Position numbers and translations under genes: made by a program. This document shows, one piece after another, positions 1 to 6,233 of a DNA stretch of 7,973 bases. Under the pieces are notes generated by a model, which saw nothing but the letters and a program-made list of their open reading frames with translations, was not told the origin of the DNA and ran no database searches. The DNA comes from Planctomycetota bacterium. GTDB lineage: Bacteria > Planctomycetota > Planctomycetia > Isosphaerales > Isosphaeraceae. The DNA is taken from assembly GCA_021807585.1 (NCBI GenBank), contig JAKBCQ010000079.1, forward strand, positions 1-7,973, given 5' to 3'. Each line of letters begins with the position of its first letter. Position 1 is the stretch's first letter.

Positions 1-1
1 G

Positions 2-121
2 CCCCCGTGCAATTCCACCAACGATCCGATCGCGCCCACCAGCGTCTACGATCCCCCCCTCGCTCCGATCGACGCGATGGACCCCGTCGACCCGGTCGCT
101 AGCGCCCCGGTCACTCAATGA
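2..121 (+). CDS. C-terminal end of an unrecognised Pro/Asp-rich protein (partial)
   Basis: A reading frame open from the left edge ends at a TGA at 119-121, giving 39 visible residues. They are rich in Pro, Asp, Ala and Val, with DP-type repeats (PPLAPID, MDPVDPVAS). This resembles a flexible C-terminal tail rather than a folded domain. The other two plus-strand frames are less convincing, and one is closed by a stop near position 40 of the translation. No domain or signal is visible, so no function can be given. It could be a chance open frame in GC-rich DNA. I prefer the coding reading because of the strong third-position G/C and the extended low-complexity tail typical of secreted or surface planctomycete proteins, which is an inference. 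Confidence 0.45.
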   Translation, partial: PPCNSTNDPIAPTSVYDPPLAPIDAMDPVDPVASAPVTQ

Positions 122-399
122 AGATGTAACTGAGACCTGATTCGACAAAATCTCAGATCGACTTCGGCTTGATGTCTTCCCCCCCTCGCCCTGCACGATC
201 AAGACCAATGTTGGAACACCGGGGTCGCAGCCGACGCACGGCGCTCGCCGCCACCAAGCCGTGGCCGATCGACGACGATCGTAAGAAGCGCCGCGATCGC
301 GTTCACACGCTCGGCATGTGACCTTCAAATACCGCGTCGTTCGCTCGGATTCTCCGATTCCGAGATAAAAAACGCTCGCTTAAGTTCGAGTGGTGAACA

Positions 400-450
400 C
401 CCGGCTGGAAAAGGCCGGGCGAATTGTTCGCCGCTCGATGTTGATTTTTT
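400..450 (+). terminator. Weak candidate terminator or leader stem-loop
   Basis: A perfect 6-bp stem (CCCGGC at 400-405, GCCGGG at 414-419, 8-nt loop) is followed by a small CGAA/TTCG hairpin at 420-430 and then, after a gap, TTGATTTTTT at 441-450. The T-run is too far from the strong stem for a classical intrinsic terminator. The nearest upstream stop codon is about 280 nt away. It may instead be a leader structure of the downstream operon. Confidence 0.25.
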
Positions 451-702
451 CTAACACCGTGATCTCGGCCGCGCCCGATTGACGATTTATGTCGTATCTC
501 GTGCGTTTACGGTTGATTACGTTCGTTTTTTTGGTCGCTTATCGTAGTCATACTCGAAATTGCTTCAACTCGCCGACAAAATCTTCTTTTTTCAAGCCGA
601 ACCTGTCTGTAGAATCCATAATGAGTCATCGCGACGGTTCGGCGTTCAAACCGCGTCAAGTTCGCGAAGTTAGGCGTTCGTGCCAAGTCGTCTCATCTCG
701 AT

Positions 703-709
703 GGGGAGG
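703..709 (+). promoter_or_regulatory. Ribosome binding site that sets the ECF sigma start
   Basis: GGGGAGG at 703-709 is a near-perfect Shine-Dalgarno sequence. It lies 6 nt before an ATG at 716 and 9 nt before a second ATG at 719. It rules out the in-frame GTG at 680, which lies upstream of this site. Confidence 0.75.
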
Positions 710-715
710 AACGGA

Positions 716-1324
716 ATGATGGATTCGTCCACGGTAGCTCCGGAGACGTCGACGTTCCGTGACAACGACGATTTGATGGCGCGCGCCCGAGCGGGTGACC
801 AGGCGGCGTGGAACGAACTTGTCAACACGTGCTATCCCAAAGTTCGGCGCGTCGTGAGGCGCCGGTTGAACGGGCCGTTGCGGTCGTTGTACGACTCGAC
901 CGATTTCGCCAATTCGGTGCTGGGGAGTTTGGCGGTCAAATTCTCCGATTTTGATTTCAAGTCGATGGAAAAGCTGCTGGCGTTTTTGGCGCAAGCCGCG
1001 GAGCAGAAAATCGTCGACGAATATCGTCGAAGGCATACGCTCAAACGAGACGTCGACCGCGAACGTCGACTCGACGGCGCCGGGGAGGGGGGTTATGAAC
1101 TGCGCGCTTCCGACCCCACCCCGAGCCAAGTCGTCCAAGCGTCGGAGGGCTACGAACGGCTAGTGTCGGGCCTTTCGTCGAGCGAGCGGGAAGTGATCGA
1201 GTTGCGCCGCGACGGTTACTCGAACGAGGAGATCGCCGCCAAAACGGGGCTCAGTGTGCGCAAGGTTCAACGTTTACTCAAACACTTACATGATTCTTGG
1301 GAATCGTCGCGTCACGGAAAGTAG
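716..1324 (+). CDS. ECF-like RNA polymerase sigma factor, planctomycete kinase-associated type
   Basis: This 202-residue protein directs RNA polymerase to a specific promoter set. Region 2 begins near residue 19 (DLMARARAGDQAAWNELV) and runs through RRVVRRRL, LRSLYDSTDFANSVLGSL and the helix FLAQAAEQKIVDEYRRR to about residue 110. Region 4 occupies roughly 148-196, with LSSSEREVIELRRDGYSNEEIAAKTGLSVRKVQRLL forming the helix-turn-helix. The length and the SLYDSTDFANSV segment are typical, from my knowledge of the family, of planctomycete ECF-like factors encoded next to Ser/Thr kinases. The start follows the Shine-Dalgarno site at 703-709; ATG 719 is equally possible. The kinase gene begins 30 nt downstream in the same direction, so the two are very probably co-transcribed. 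No anti-sigma gene is present. The inference is that kinase activity, not an anti-sigma factor, controls this sigma factor; its target promoters cannot be read from the window. Confidence 0.9.
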   Translation: MMDSSTVAPETSTFRDNDDLMARARAGDQAAWNELVNTCYPKVRRVVRRRLNGPLRSLYDSTDFANSVLGSLAVKFSDFDFKSMEKLLAFLAQAAEQKIVDEYRRRHTLKRDVDRERRLDGAGEGGYELRASDPTPSQVVQASEGYERLVSGLSSSEREVIELRRDGYSNEEIAAKTGLSVRKVQRLLKHLHDSWESSRHGK

Positions 1325-1338
1325 CGGGATTCGTTTCC

Positions 1339-1344
1339 GGGGAG
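1339..1344 (+). promoter_or_regulatory. Ribosome binding site of the kinase gene
   Basis: GGGGAG at 1339-1344 lies 10 nt before the ATG at 1355 and within the 30-nt gap after the sigma stop codon. The spacing is slightly long but supports 1355 as the start and a dedicated translation signal within an operon. Confidence 0.55.
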
Positions 1345-1354
1345 ACCGCCGTCG

Positions 1355-4180
1355 ATGAGGTCCGTTTCTCCCTCTCGCCGCGACGACCGCGGCGCCGATC
1401 TGCTCGAACAAGCAATCGATCGCCTGACGCGTTCCTGGAAGCGCGATCAACCGATCGACGTCGCTCTCCTATGGACCGAAAGTGATCCCGAGCGATCGCT
1501 CGCCTTTTTATCGGCGTTGATCAAAATCGATCTTCGATTCCGGCTTTCGCGCGGCGAAACGGTTTCGGCGGCGACGTATCTCGAGCGGTTTCCCGAATTG
1601 GCCGATCTCAGCGATCGCGTCGTCAGTTTAATCTATGAAGAATTTTGCCTGCGTGAAGAGGAGGGGGAGGAACCCGATCCCGATTCGTTTTGCGATCGGT
1701 ACGACCGCTGGAAGGATTCGCTCGAATCGCAATTGCGCTATCATAAGATGTTAAGTCGCGCCTGCGCGACGCGCGAATTCGCGCCCCGATTCCCCGAACC
1801 GGGCGAGTGGTTTCAGAGCTTTCGACTCCGTTCGATCCTTGGCCAAGGGGGCGCCGCTCGGGTTTTTTTGGCCAACGACGAAGAACTCGGCGATCGCGAA
1901 GTCGCGCTCAAAGTCTCGGCCGATCGCGGCAAAGAGCCGTCGATCCTCGGCCGGCTTGATCATGAACATATCATACCGGTTTTGTCAGTTACGCGTGAAC
2001 AAGAACGAGGCTTACGCGGTCTTTGCATGCCGTATCGTCCCGGCGCCCCCGTCGACGCGATCATCAGACGGCTGCACGAACGTGAGCGGCCGATTCGAGC
2101 GATCGCGATCATCGAGGCGATCGCGCCCGCGGGCGTTTCCATCGAAGAACTCGAGACCGTCGTCGAAACCTCGGGTTGGCGCGGGTTTCCAATCGATGGA
2201 ACATATATTGAAGGCGTGGCGTGGATCGTGATGACGCTCGCTCGAGCGCTGGCGCACGCGCATTCGCTGGGGATCCTTCATCGCGACGTCAAGCCCGCGA
2301 ATATTCTCCTGACGTATCGCGACGGCCCTCAGTTGCTCGACTTCAATCTCGCTCACGATCCGTTCGCCGCCGATCGCGCCGACGCTGCGCTCCGCGGCGG
2401 CACGCTCCCATACATGGCGCCCGAACAACTTCAAGCCTTCCTCGATCCCGAGCGTTGGGATCAAGTCGGCGCGGTCGCCGACATTTATTCGCTGGGGCTC
2501 GTTTTTCGCGAGTTCCTCACGGGAGAACTCCCCGCGCCTCCCGATCATCGCCTCACGACTCCGCGAGCGATCGGCGAACTCCTCGACCGTCGTTCAACCC
2601 CCTGCCGCTCGCTTCGAAATATCGACCCAGCCACTCCCCACGCCGTCGATTCGATCGTCGGTAAGTGCCTGGCGTTTCCTCCCGTCGATCGCTACAAGAA
2701 CGCGACGGCGCTCGCCGAGGATCTCGAGCGATTTCTTGATCGGCGCCCGCTCGCACACGCGCGGAACAATTCCTGGATCGAATCGACCGCGAACTGGACG
2801 CGGCGACATCGCCCGGCGCGAGCCTTCGCTTGGATTGGAGTTTGCGTACTCGTTCCGGCTCTGCTCTTCGCGTTGAGTTTGTCGCCTCACGATCGCCGCA
2901 AGACTCCCGGCGACTCGGTCGATCGAATCGTGCCGATTCGCTTCCACGCCGCAATCGAAGCCGTGCGCGACGGGCGATTCGAGCAAGCTCGAGAAGCGGT
3001 CGCGAAGGCGCGAAACGACGACCCCGATTCCCCCTTCGGCTTGACTCTCGCGGGTTTGATTAACGATCGGCTTGGTCGCTCCGACGAGGCGCGCGCTGAT
3101 CTCGAACGCGCCGCGGGACGCGATTTCGAGCTCGAAGCCTTTCGTTCGGCGGCTCGGCTCGCGCCCCGATCCCCCGTCGTTCAAGAAGCGGCCGGGTGGG
3201 CCGCGGCTCGACATGAGGCGTGGACCGACGCCCGGAGCGCGTTCCTCAAGGCCGCCGAACTCGATCCAGGCCGTCGCGAAATGCTCCAAAAACTCGCCCA
3301 GGGAGATACTTCGTCGGGGAAGTCCGCATGGCCCGGAGTCCTCGCGGCGCTCGCCTGGTCGCGCGCTCATCGACCCGACTCGATCATCGAAGATCACCTA
3401 AAGAACATATTTAAATTCAATGATGCTGATTCTTGTCTGCTTCGTGCGCTCGAAATCGCTCCCGACGACGTGGCGCTTCCCGTCGCGTACGGCGCGCAAC
3501 TTGCAACCCGAAATCGGTTCGACGAGGCCGAACGGATGCTCGCTCGAGCACTCAAGCTCGATCCCAAGCTCCCCGCGGCGCTGAACATCGTTTCACGGAT
3601 TGCCGAAACGCGCGATCGCAACCTGCGGAAAGCTCTCGATCTCCTCTCGCAGGCGATCGATTCGGCCGAAAAACGGAATGAACCCGTCGAGTTCCGTTTT
3701 GGAATGTTGCTGAACCGAGCTCGAGTTCGCATCATTCTCGGCGAAAGCGATCAAGCGACGATCGTCGGTCGCGACGCCAAAATCCCGGCTTCCTCCACCG
3801 ATCGAACGTCGCTTGAAGAATCACGCCGCTATTTCGCGCAAGCACGCGACGATCTTAAAACCGCGTTTCGATATCATGACGAAAATCAAAACGAAATTCA
3901 AAACGCATATCAGATATGGAAATGGTACGGAGGAGTCGTGAACATCATTCGATTCCGCACCGCGAAGGCCGAGATCGGCCTGGGAGACGCCGATTCGTTT
4001 GAAAACCGCCTTCAAGCCGCGATCGAACACTACCAAGAAGCCGCCAAGTCGATCGGATCGATCCCCGTTGATTCAATCCCTCAAGAAAAATTCCGTGGCG
4101 ACGTCGAGGATCTGAGGAAAGTCGTCATCATTCGCATCAACCGTGACGGAGCGATGCTCAAAAGCGATCACGCCGATTAA
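1355..4180 (+). CDS. Membrane-anchored Ser/Thr protein kinase with C-terminal TPR repeats
   Basis: This 941-residue protein kinase phosphorylates Ser/Thr on partner proteins. Residues ~45-135 form a helical region (IDLRFRLSRGE, YLERFPEL, IYEEFCLREEEG) seen before many planctomycete kinases. The kinase domain (~155-465) shows the glycine loop GQGGAARVF (163-171), ATP lysine K186 in VALKVS, a possible helix-C Glu E194, HRDVKPAN (309-316; catalytic D311), DFN (329-331) and APE (355-357). DFN replaces the usual DFG; D329 remains. An insert of about 40-50 residues (~243-285) precedes the catalytic-loop helix. One membrane helix lies at ~491-509. The rest holds TPR-like helical pairs at ~528-590, ~605-648 and ~690-765, presumably outside the cytoplasmic membrane and used to bind a signal or partner. 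It follows an ECF-like sigma factor in one operon, suggesting the kinase regulates that factor. The catalytic residues look complete, so it should be active. Confidence 0.93.
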   Translation: MRSVSPSRRDDRGADLLEQAIDRLTRSWKRDQPIDVALLWTESDPERSLAFLSALIKIDLRFRLSRGETVSAATYLERFPELADLSDRVVSLIYEEFCLREEEGEEPDPDSFCDRYDRWKDSLESQLRYHKMLSRACATREFAPRFPEPGEWFQSFRLRSILGQGGAARVFLANDEELGDREVALKVSADRGKEPSILGRLDHEHIIPVLSVTREQERGLRGLCMPYRPGAPVDAIIRRLHERERPIRAIAIIEAIAPAGVSIEELETVVETSGWRGFPIDGTYIEGVAWIVMTLARALAHAHSLGILHRDVKPANILLTYRDGPQLLDFNLAHDPFAADRADAALRGGTLPYMAPEQLQAFLDPERWDQVGAVADIYSLGLVFREFLTGELPAPPDHRLTTPRAIGELLDRRSTPCRSLRNIDPATPHAVDSIVGKCLAFPPVDRYKNATALAEDLERFLDRRPLAHARNNSWIESTANWTRRHRPARAFAWIGVCVLVPALLFALSLSPHDRRKTPGDSVDRIVPIRFHAAIEAVRDGRFEQAREAVAKARNDDPDSPFGLTLAGLINDRLGRSDEARADLERAAGRDFELEAFRSAARLAPRSPVVQEAAGWAAARHEAWTDARSAFLKAAELDPGRREMLQKLAQGDTSSGKSAWPGVLAALAWSRAHRPDSIIEDHLKNIFKFNDADSCLLRALEIAPDDVALPVAYGAQLATRNRFDEAERMLARALKLDPKLPAALNIVSRIAETRDRNLRKALDLLSQAIDSAEKRNEPVEFRFGMLLNRARVRIILGESDQATIVGRDAKIPASSTDRTSLEESRRYFAQARDDLKTAFRYHDENQNEIQNAYQIWKWYGGVVNIIRFRTAKAEIGLGDADSFENRLQAAIEHYQEAAKSIGSIPVDSIPQEKFRGDVEDLRKVVIIRINRDGAMLKSDHAD

Positions 4181-4487
4181 CCCCGCGACTCGGCTCGATC
4201 CGGCCCGCACAAACGATCGTCTCGAAGCCGCACGAAAACTCGTGCGAACCTTCGCCGATTTCGACCCCCTCAGCCAAACCGCGAAAAACCGACGATCGAA
4301 CCAACACACATATCTTTCTTTTTATTTCGTAATCCGGCTTTCATCGATTCACCCGGCGTTCCCGGTCACAACCCTTCGATCGTGTGCTTAACTAACCATG
4401 GAGGTCGTCGCCGCGGTCGAAACGCGATCGCCGCGACGATTCGTCACGAGCCCCGAAGAAATCGGTTCGGAAAGGACAAGAACGCAC
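4181..4487. other. Intergenic region between the kinase and the repeat-tailed protein
   Basis: About 307 bases if the next gene starts at 4488. It contains a perfect 7-bp hairpin (CGCACGA at 4229-4235, TCGTGCG at 4240-4246, loop AAAC) without a T-run, and a T-rich stretch near 4311-4328 followed by TAATCC, which could be promoter material. The first ~110 bases have coding-like third-position G/C in a frame different from the kinase (see findings). An in-frame ATG at 4398 could lengthen the next protein by 30 residues, but no good ribosome binding site precedes it. Confidence 0.45.
4229..4246 (+). terminator. Perfect hairpin downstream of the kinase gene
   Basis: CGCACGA pairs with TCGTGCG around a 4-nt AAAC loop, beginning 49 nt after the kinase stop codon. 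The stem is compact and perfect, but no T-run follows, so it could be an RNA-stabilising 3' structure or a non-canonical terminator rather than an intrinsic terminator. Confidence 0.35.
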
Positions 4488-5045
4488 ATGTCGGATTTAA
4501 TTACGATGATGTGGGAAGGCCTGCGTGATTCGGGCATCCCCGAGGTGATGCTTTACCTGCCCGACGGATCGGCGAGCCGGTGCCATTGGAACGACACCGC
4601 GATCGTCGGCGAAGTCCGAGTCGCGCTCCTGGGAGATCAAGATCGCAACATTGTTCGAATCCTGCCGATCGCGTCGTGCGTTGGAATCGGCGTTCCGAGC
4701 CCAAAAGGAGTCGACCCGCTCACCCACCGAGGGTTCGTCAAAGACAAGCTCGCCGAACGATCCGCGAGTGAATCCTCCGCCTCACACGCCGTGATCGCAT
4801 CCGATCCCAATCCCCCCGATCCCGTCCAGGCGAACCCGATCGCATCTCCATCCAATATGAATGCTCATACAATTGCATCAGGGTCTCGCCCTGATGCGGC
4901 CAAGATCGCCGCGGCGCCCCGCGTGGAGGCGAACACGATCGCTTCGACGCCTCACGTCGAGTCGAAATCACCCCCCGCGATCGCGACCAAGCCCGCGTCG
5001 AACTCGACCGCGAGCGGATTTCCGCCGGCGTCTTCCTATAAGTAA
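4488..5045 (+). CDS. Unrecognised protein with globular N-terminus and 11-residue-repeat tail
   Basis: I do not recognise this 185-residue protein. Residues ~1-85 look folded: an amphipathic start (MSDLITMMWEGLRDSGIP), then alternating beta-like segments (EVMLYLPDG, AIVGEVRVALLG, NIVRILPIASCVGIGVP). No signal peptide or membrane helix is seen, so it is probably cytoplasmic. Residues ~90-185 are low-complexity, rich in Ala, Ser, Pro and Asn, with IAS recurring at I103, I118, I129, I140 and I151, three of the intervals being exactly 11 residues. I chose ATG 4488 because AAAGGA at 4471-4476 lies 11 nt upstream and the protein begins sensibly there; ATG 4398 is an alternative that adds a basic, unstructured 30 residues. 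It faces xerD tail to tail and lies over 300 nt from the kinase, so it is probably transcribed alone. Function unknown. Confidence 0.7.
   Translation: MSDLITMMWEGLRDSGIPEVMLYLPDGSASRCHWNDTAIVGEVRVALLGDQDRNIVRILPIASCVGIGVPSPKGVDPLTHRGFVKDKLAERSASESSASHAVIASDPNPPDPVQANPIASPSNMNAHTIASGSRPDAAKIAAAPRVEANTIASTPHVESKSPPAIATKPASNSTASGFPPASSYK
4839..4970 (+). repeat. Tandem 33-bp / 11-residue repeats in the protein tail
   Basis: Four consecutive units begin at Ile codons at 4839, 4872, 4905 and 4938. They read IASPSNMNAHT, IASGSRPDAAK, IAAAPRVEANT and IASTPHVESKS. The common pattern is I-A-(S/A) with Ala, Asn, Pro and Thr at loosely shared later positions. Divergence is too high for a recent tandem duplication. 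More distant related units start at I103 and end at I165 of the 185-residue protein, at 15- and 14-residue spacing. Confidence 0.55.
4875..4897. repeat. Perfect 9-bp inverted repeat inside the coding tail
   Basis: GCATCAGGG (4875-4883) and CCCTGATGC (4889-4897) are exact reverse complements around TCTCG. T-G wobble pairs could lengthen the stem by two. It encodes the ASGSRPDA part of one 11-residue unit. There is no T-run and it lies about 150 nt before the stop codon, so it is not a normal terminator. It could be a dispersed palindromic element captured by the tail, or an mRNA structure that slows ribosomes. Confidence 0.6.
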
Positions 5046-5102
5046 TCCAAATCGTTTAATGGGCGTCGAGAGCGGAACTCCGCGGCGACCGTCGTCCAAT
5101 TT

Positions 5103-5129
5103 GGCCGATTTTCCTTGGAATATTCGGCC
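5103..5129. terminator. Weak shared hairpin between the convergent genes
   Basis: GGCCGA (5103-5108) pairs with TCGGCC (5124-5129), with a further short TTC/GAA pairing inside. It sits in the 83-nt gap between the two convergent genes, and its right arm touches the xerD stop codon. Neither strand shows a clear T-run, so a bidirectional terminator role is only a guess from position. Confidence 0.3.
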
Positions 5130-6040
5130 TATCCGCGGGGATGAAAACGCTTGTGCACTTCGATCAGTCGACTCATTTCCACGCGCGTGTATATTTGTGT
5201 GGTTGCAATCGACGCGTGACCGAGCATCTCCTGAACGACGCGAAGATCGGCGCCGCCGGCGAGCAAATGCGTGGCGAAACTGTGCCGGAGCGCGTGCGGG
5301 CTAACCGTCGCGGGCAACCCCGCGCGGCTCGCGTGCGTTTTAACGATCCTCCACAACCCGATGCGAGACAACGGCTTGCCCGATTTCGTCACAAAGACGA
5401 CGGCGGTCTCGGGATGACGCGCGACAAGAATCGGCCGATCGTTCTCGAGATATGTCGTAAGAGCTTGCCGCGCCGCGCCGCCGAGCGGCACGACTCGCTC
5501 CTTATTCCCCTTCCCCACACACCTTGCCTTGCCCCCTTCGAGATCGAGATCCGAAGGCCTTAAACCGACCGTCTCGGATGCGCGACATCCCGTCGCATAC
5601 AACGTTTCGAGCGCGGCACGATCACGCCGGCCCAGCCGCGTCGAGCAGCCGGGAGCGTTTAACAACCGCTCGACCGCGGCCGGGGCGAGCACCGTCGGCA
5701 ACCGATCCCAAACCGCGGGGGCGATCAACAGCTTGGCAAGATTCTCGTCGGCAAGCCCCTCGAATATCAAGTAACGAAAGTATGTAGATAAGCTTGCTAT
5801 ATGACGCGCGATTGAGGTCGGAGCGAGCCCCGAATCATGCAAAAAACTTACATATCCCGATAAATCACGAACATCGAGAGATTTGATCGGTCCTGGGGCG
5901 ACCCGCTTTCGCCAGCGGGCGAACCGAGCGACGTCGTTGCGATACGCGGCGAGCGTATTCGCCGAGACGTTGCATTCGGCCATCAGATAATATAAGAACG
6001 ATCCGATCGAATCGGAGCCCGAGGCCGAAGAACCCGACAT
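5129..6040 (-). CDS. xerD: Tyrosine recombinase XerD-type
   Basis: A complete 303-residue site-specific recombinase, close to the usual ~298 residues of XerD. With a XerC partner it would resolve chromosome dimers at dif during division. The N-terminal core-binding domain spans ~10-95 (FLYYLMAECNVSANTLAAYRNDVARFARW, SIARHIASLSTYFRYL). The catalytic domain follows with all active-site residues visible: R153 (ATGCRASE), K177 (VGKGNKERVVPL), H249 and R252 (SPHALRHSFATHLL), H275 (LGHASIATTQ) and nucleophile Y284. The HPRG end, GADLRVVQEMLGH and TQIYTRV match XerD better than XerC. ATG 6040 is the first start after an upstream stop at 6064, with GGGG at 6052-6049 as a possible ribosome binding site. 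It runs in the same direction as the sigma factor gene but is separated by ~190 nt with a strong hairpin. An integrase of a mobile element is unlikely, as no element genes or att sites are seen. Confidence 0.93.
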   Translation of the reverse strand: MSGSSASGSDSIGSFLYYLMAECNVSANTLAAYRNDVARFARWRKRVAPGPIKSLDVRDLSGYVSFLHDSGLAPTSIARHIASLSTYFRYLIFEGLADENLAKLLIAPAVWDRLPTVLAPAAVERLLNAPGCSTRLGRRDRAALETLYATGCRASETVGLRPSDLDLEGGKARCVGKGNKERVVPLGGAARQALTTYLENDRPILVARHPETAVVFVTKSGKPLSRIGLWRIVKTHASRAGLPATVSPHALRHSFATHLLAGGADLRVVQEMLGHASIATTQIYTRVEMSRLIEVHKRFHPRG

Positions 6041-6048
6041 GATAATGT

Positions 6049-6104
6049 CCCCAGGGCCCGTTCACAGATCATAAAGGGTACGGGATGATAGAGGGCCCCG
6101 GGGG
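6049..6104 (-). promoter_or_regulatory. Possible leader structure pairing with the xerD ribosome binding site
   Basis: Read on the minus strand, CCCC (6104-6101) and GGGCCC (6098-6093) can pair with GGGCCC (6059-6054) and GGGG (6052-6049). The last GGGG, ending 8 nt before the ATG, is the only plausible Shine-Dalgarno site of xerD, so this fold would hide it. The loop is ~33 nt and contains TATGAT (6073-6068), a -10-like word; if transcription started just below it, the upstream arm would be missing from the RNA. The structure is visible; its use is inferred. Confidence 0.35.
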
Positions 6105-6131
6105 TATGTTCGGCCGCGACGACGCCTTCGC

Positions 6132-6145
6132 TTGATTCTCATCAA
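6132..6145. repeat. Short inverted repeat TTGAT-n4-ATCAA
   Basis: TTGAT (6132-6136) and ATCAA (6141-6145) flank TCTC in the sigma-xerD gap. The size and AT-rich arms would suit a dimeric regulator operator upstream of xerD, or a minor part of the transcription stop after the sigma gene. On the minus strand TTTTTGAT overlaps it. Confidence 0.3.
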
Positions 6146-6160
6146 AAACCACGCCGCCGA

Positions 6161-6197
6161 ACGCGAGCGAACCTCATTAATCAGGATTCGCTCGCGT
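6161..6197 (-). terminator. Long hairpin downstream of the sigma-70 gene, probable terminator
   Basis: ACGCGAGCGA (6161-6170) and TCGCTCGCGT (6188-6197) are perfect complements. The stem continues inward with A6171-T6187 and, past a bulged A6186, CCT/AGG pairs, around loop CATTAATC (6175-6182): 14 bp in all. On the minus strand it starts 36 nt after the sigma stop codon. A T-run (TTTTT at about 6148-6144) follows only after some 12 nt, so it is strong but not a textbook intrinsic terminator. Confidence 0.6.
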
Positions 6198-6233
6198 CGT
6201 TACAATCGATTATTTGAGAGCGATCGCGCCGCG

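Larger units (their letters stand above)
122..715. other. Long intergenic region upstream of the sigma/kinase operon
   Basis: About 590 bases without a convincing gene. The first half is GC-rich and contains a short frame (208-321, 37 codons, basic) with no recognisable features. Two stem-loops follow: CTCGGA/TCCGAG at 344-364, followed by an A-run, and CCCGGC/GCCGGG at 400-419. From about 440 to 620 the DNA is clearly more AT-rich than its surroundings, with T-runs at 445-450, 525-532 and 585-592. Such composition directly upstream of an operon suggests the promoter is here. The hexamer TAGAAT at 610-615 resembles a -10 element, but no good -35 sits at the right distance. TTACG occurs twice at 507-511 and 517-521, one helical turn apart, and might be an operator. 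No tRNA or repeat family was recognised. Confidence 0.5.

Noticed and set aside
208..321. A 37-codon plus-strand frame, basic, in the first intergenic region
   Set aside because: No ribosome binding site, no recognisable motif, and short enough to arise by chance in GC-rich DNA.
680..715. GTG at 680 as a longer start for the ECF sigma factor
   Set aside because: The strong GGGGAGG site lies downstream of it and points to ATG 716/719; the extra residues have no family match.
489..719. A 76-codon plus-strand frame leading into the sigma gene
   Set aside because: It crosses the AT-rich promoter-like block, covers the sigma Shine-Dalgarno site and overlaps the sigma start; composition is not coding-like.
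656..1138. A 160-codon minus-strand frame over the ECF sigma gene
   Set aside because: Antisense shadow with no domain or start signal; the sigma domains on the plus strand are clear.
2594..3397. A 267-codon open frame on the minus strand inside the kinase gene
   Set aside because: Arg/Ser-rich shadow produced by codon bias; the plus-strand kinase and TPR sequence is unambiguous.
4839..4970. 33-bp periodicity as a CRISPR-like array
   Set aside because: The units are diverged, contiguous and in frame, with no conserved repeat and variable spacer alternation, and no cas genes.
5129..6040. Tyrosine recombinase as a mobile-element integrase
   Set aside because: Length, HPRG end and active-site contexts match XerD, and no att-like repeats, tRNA or element genes are present.
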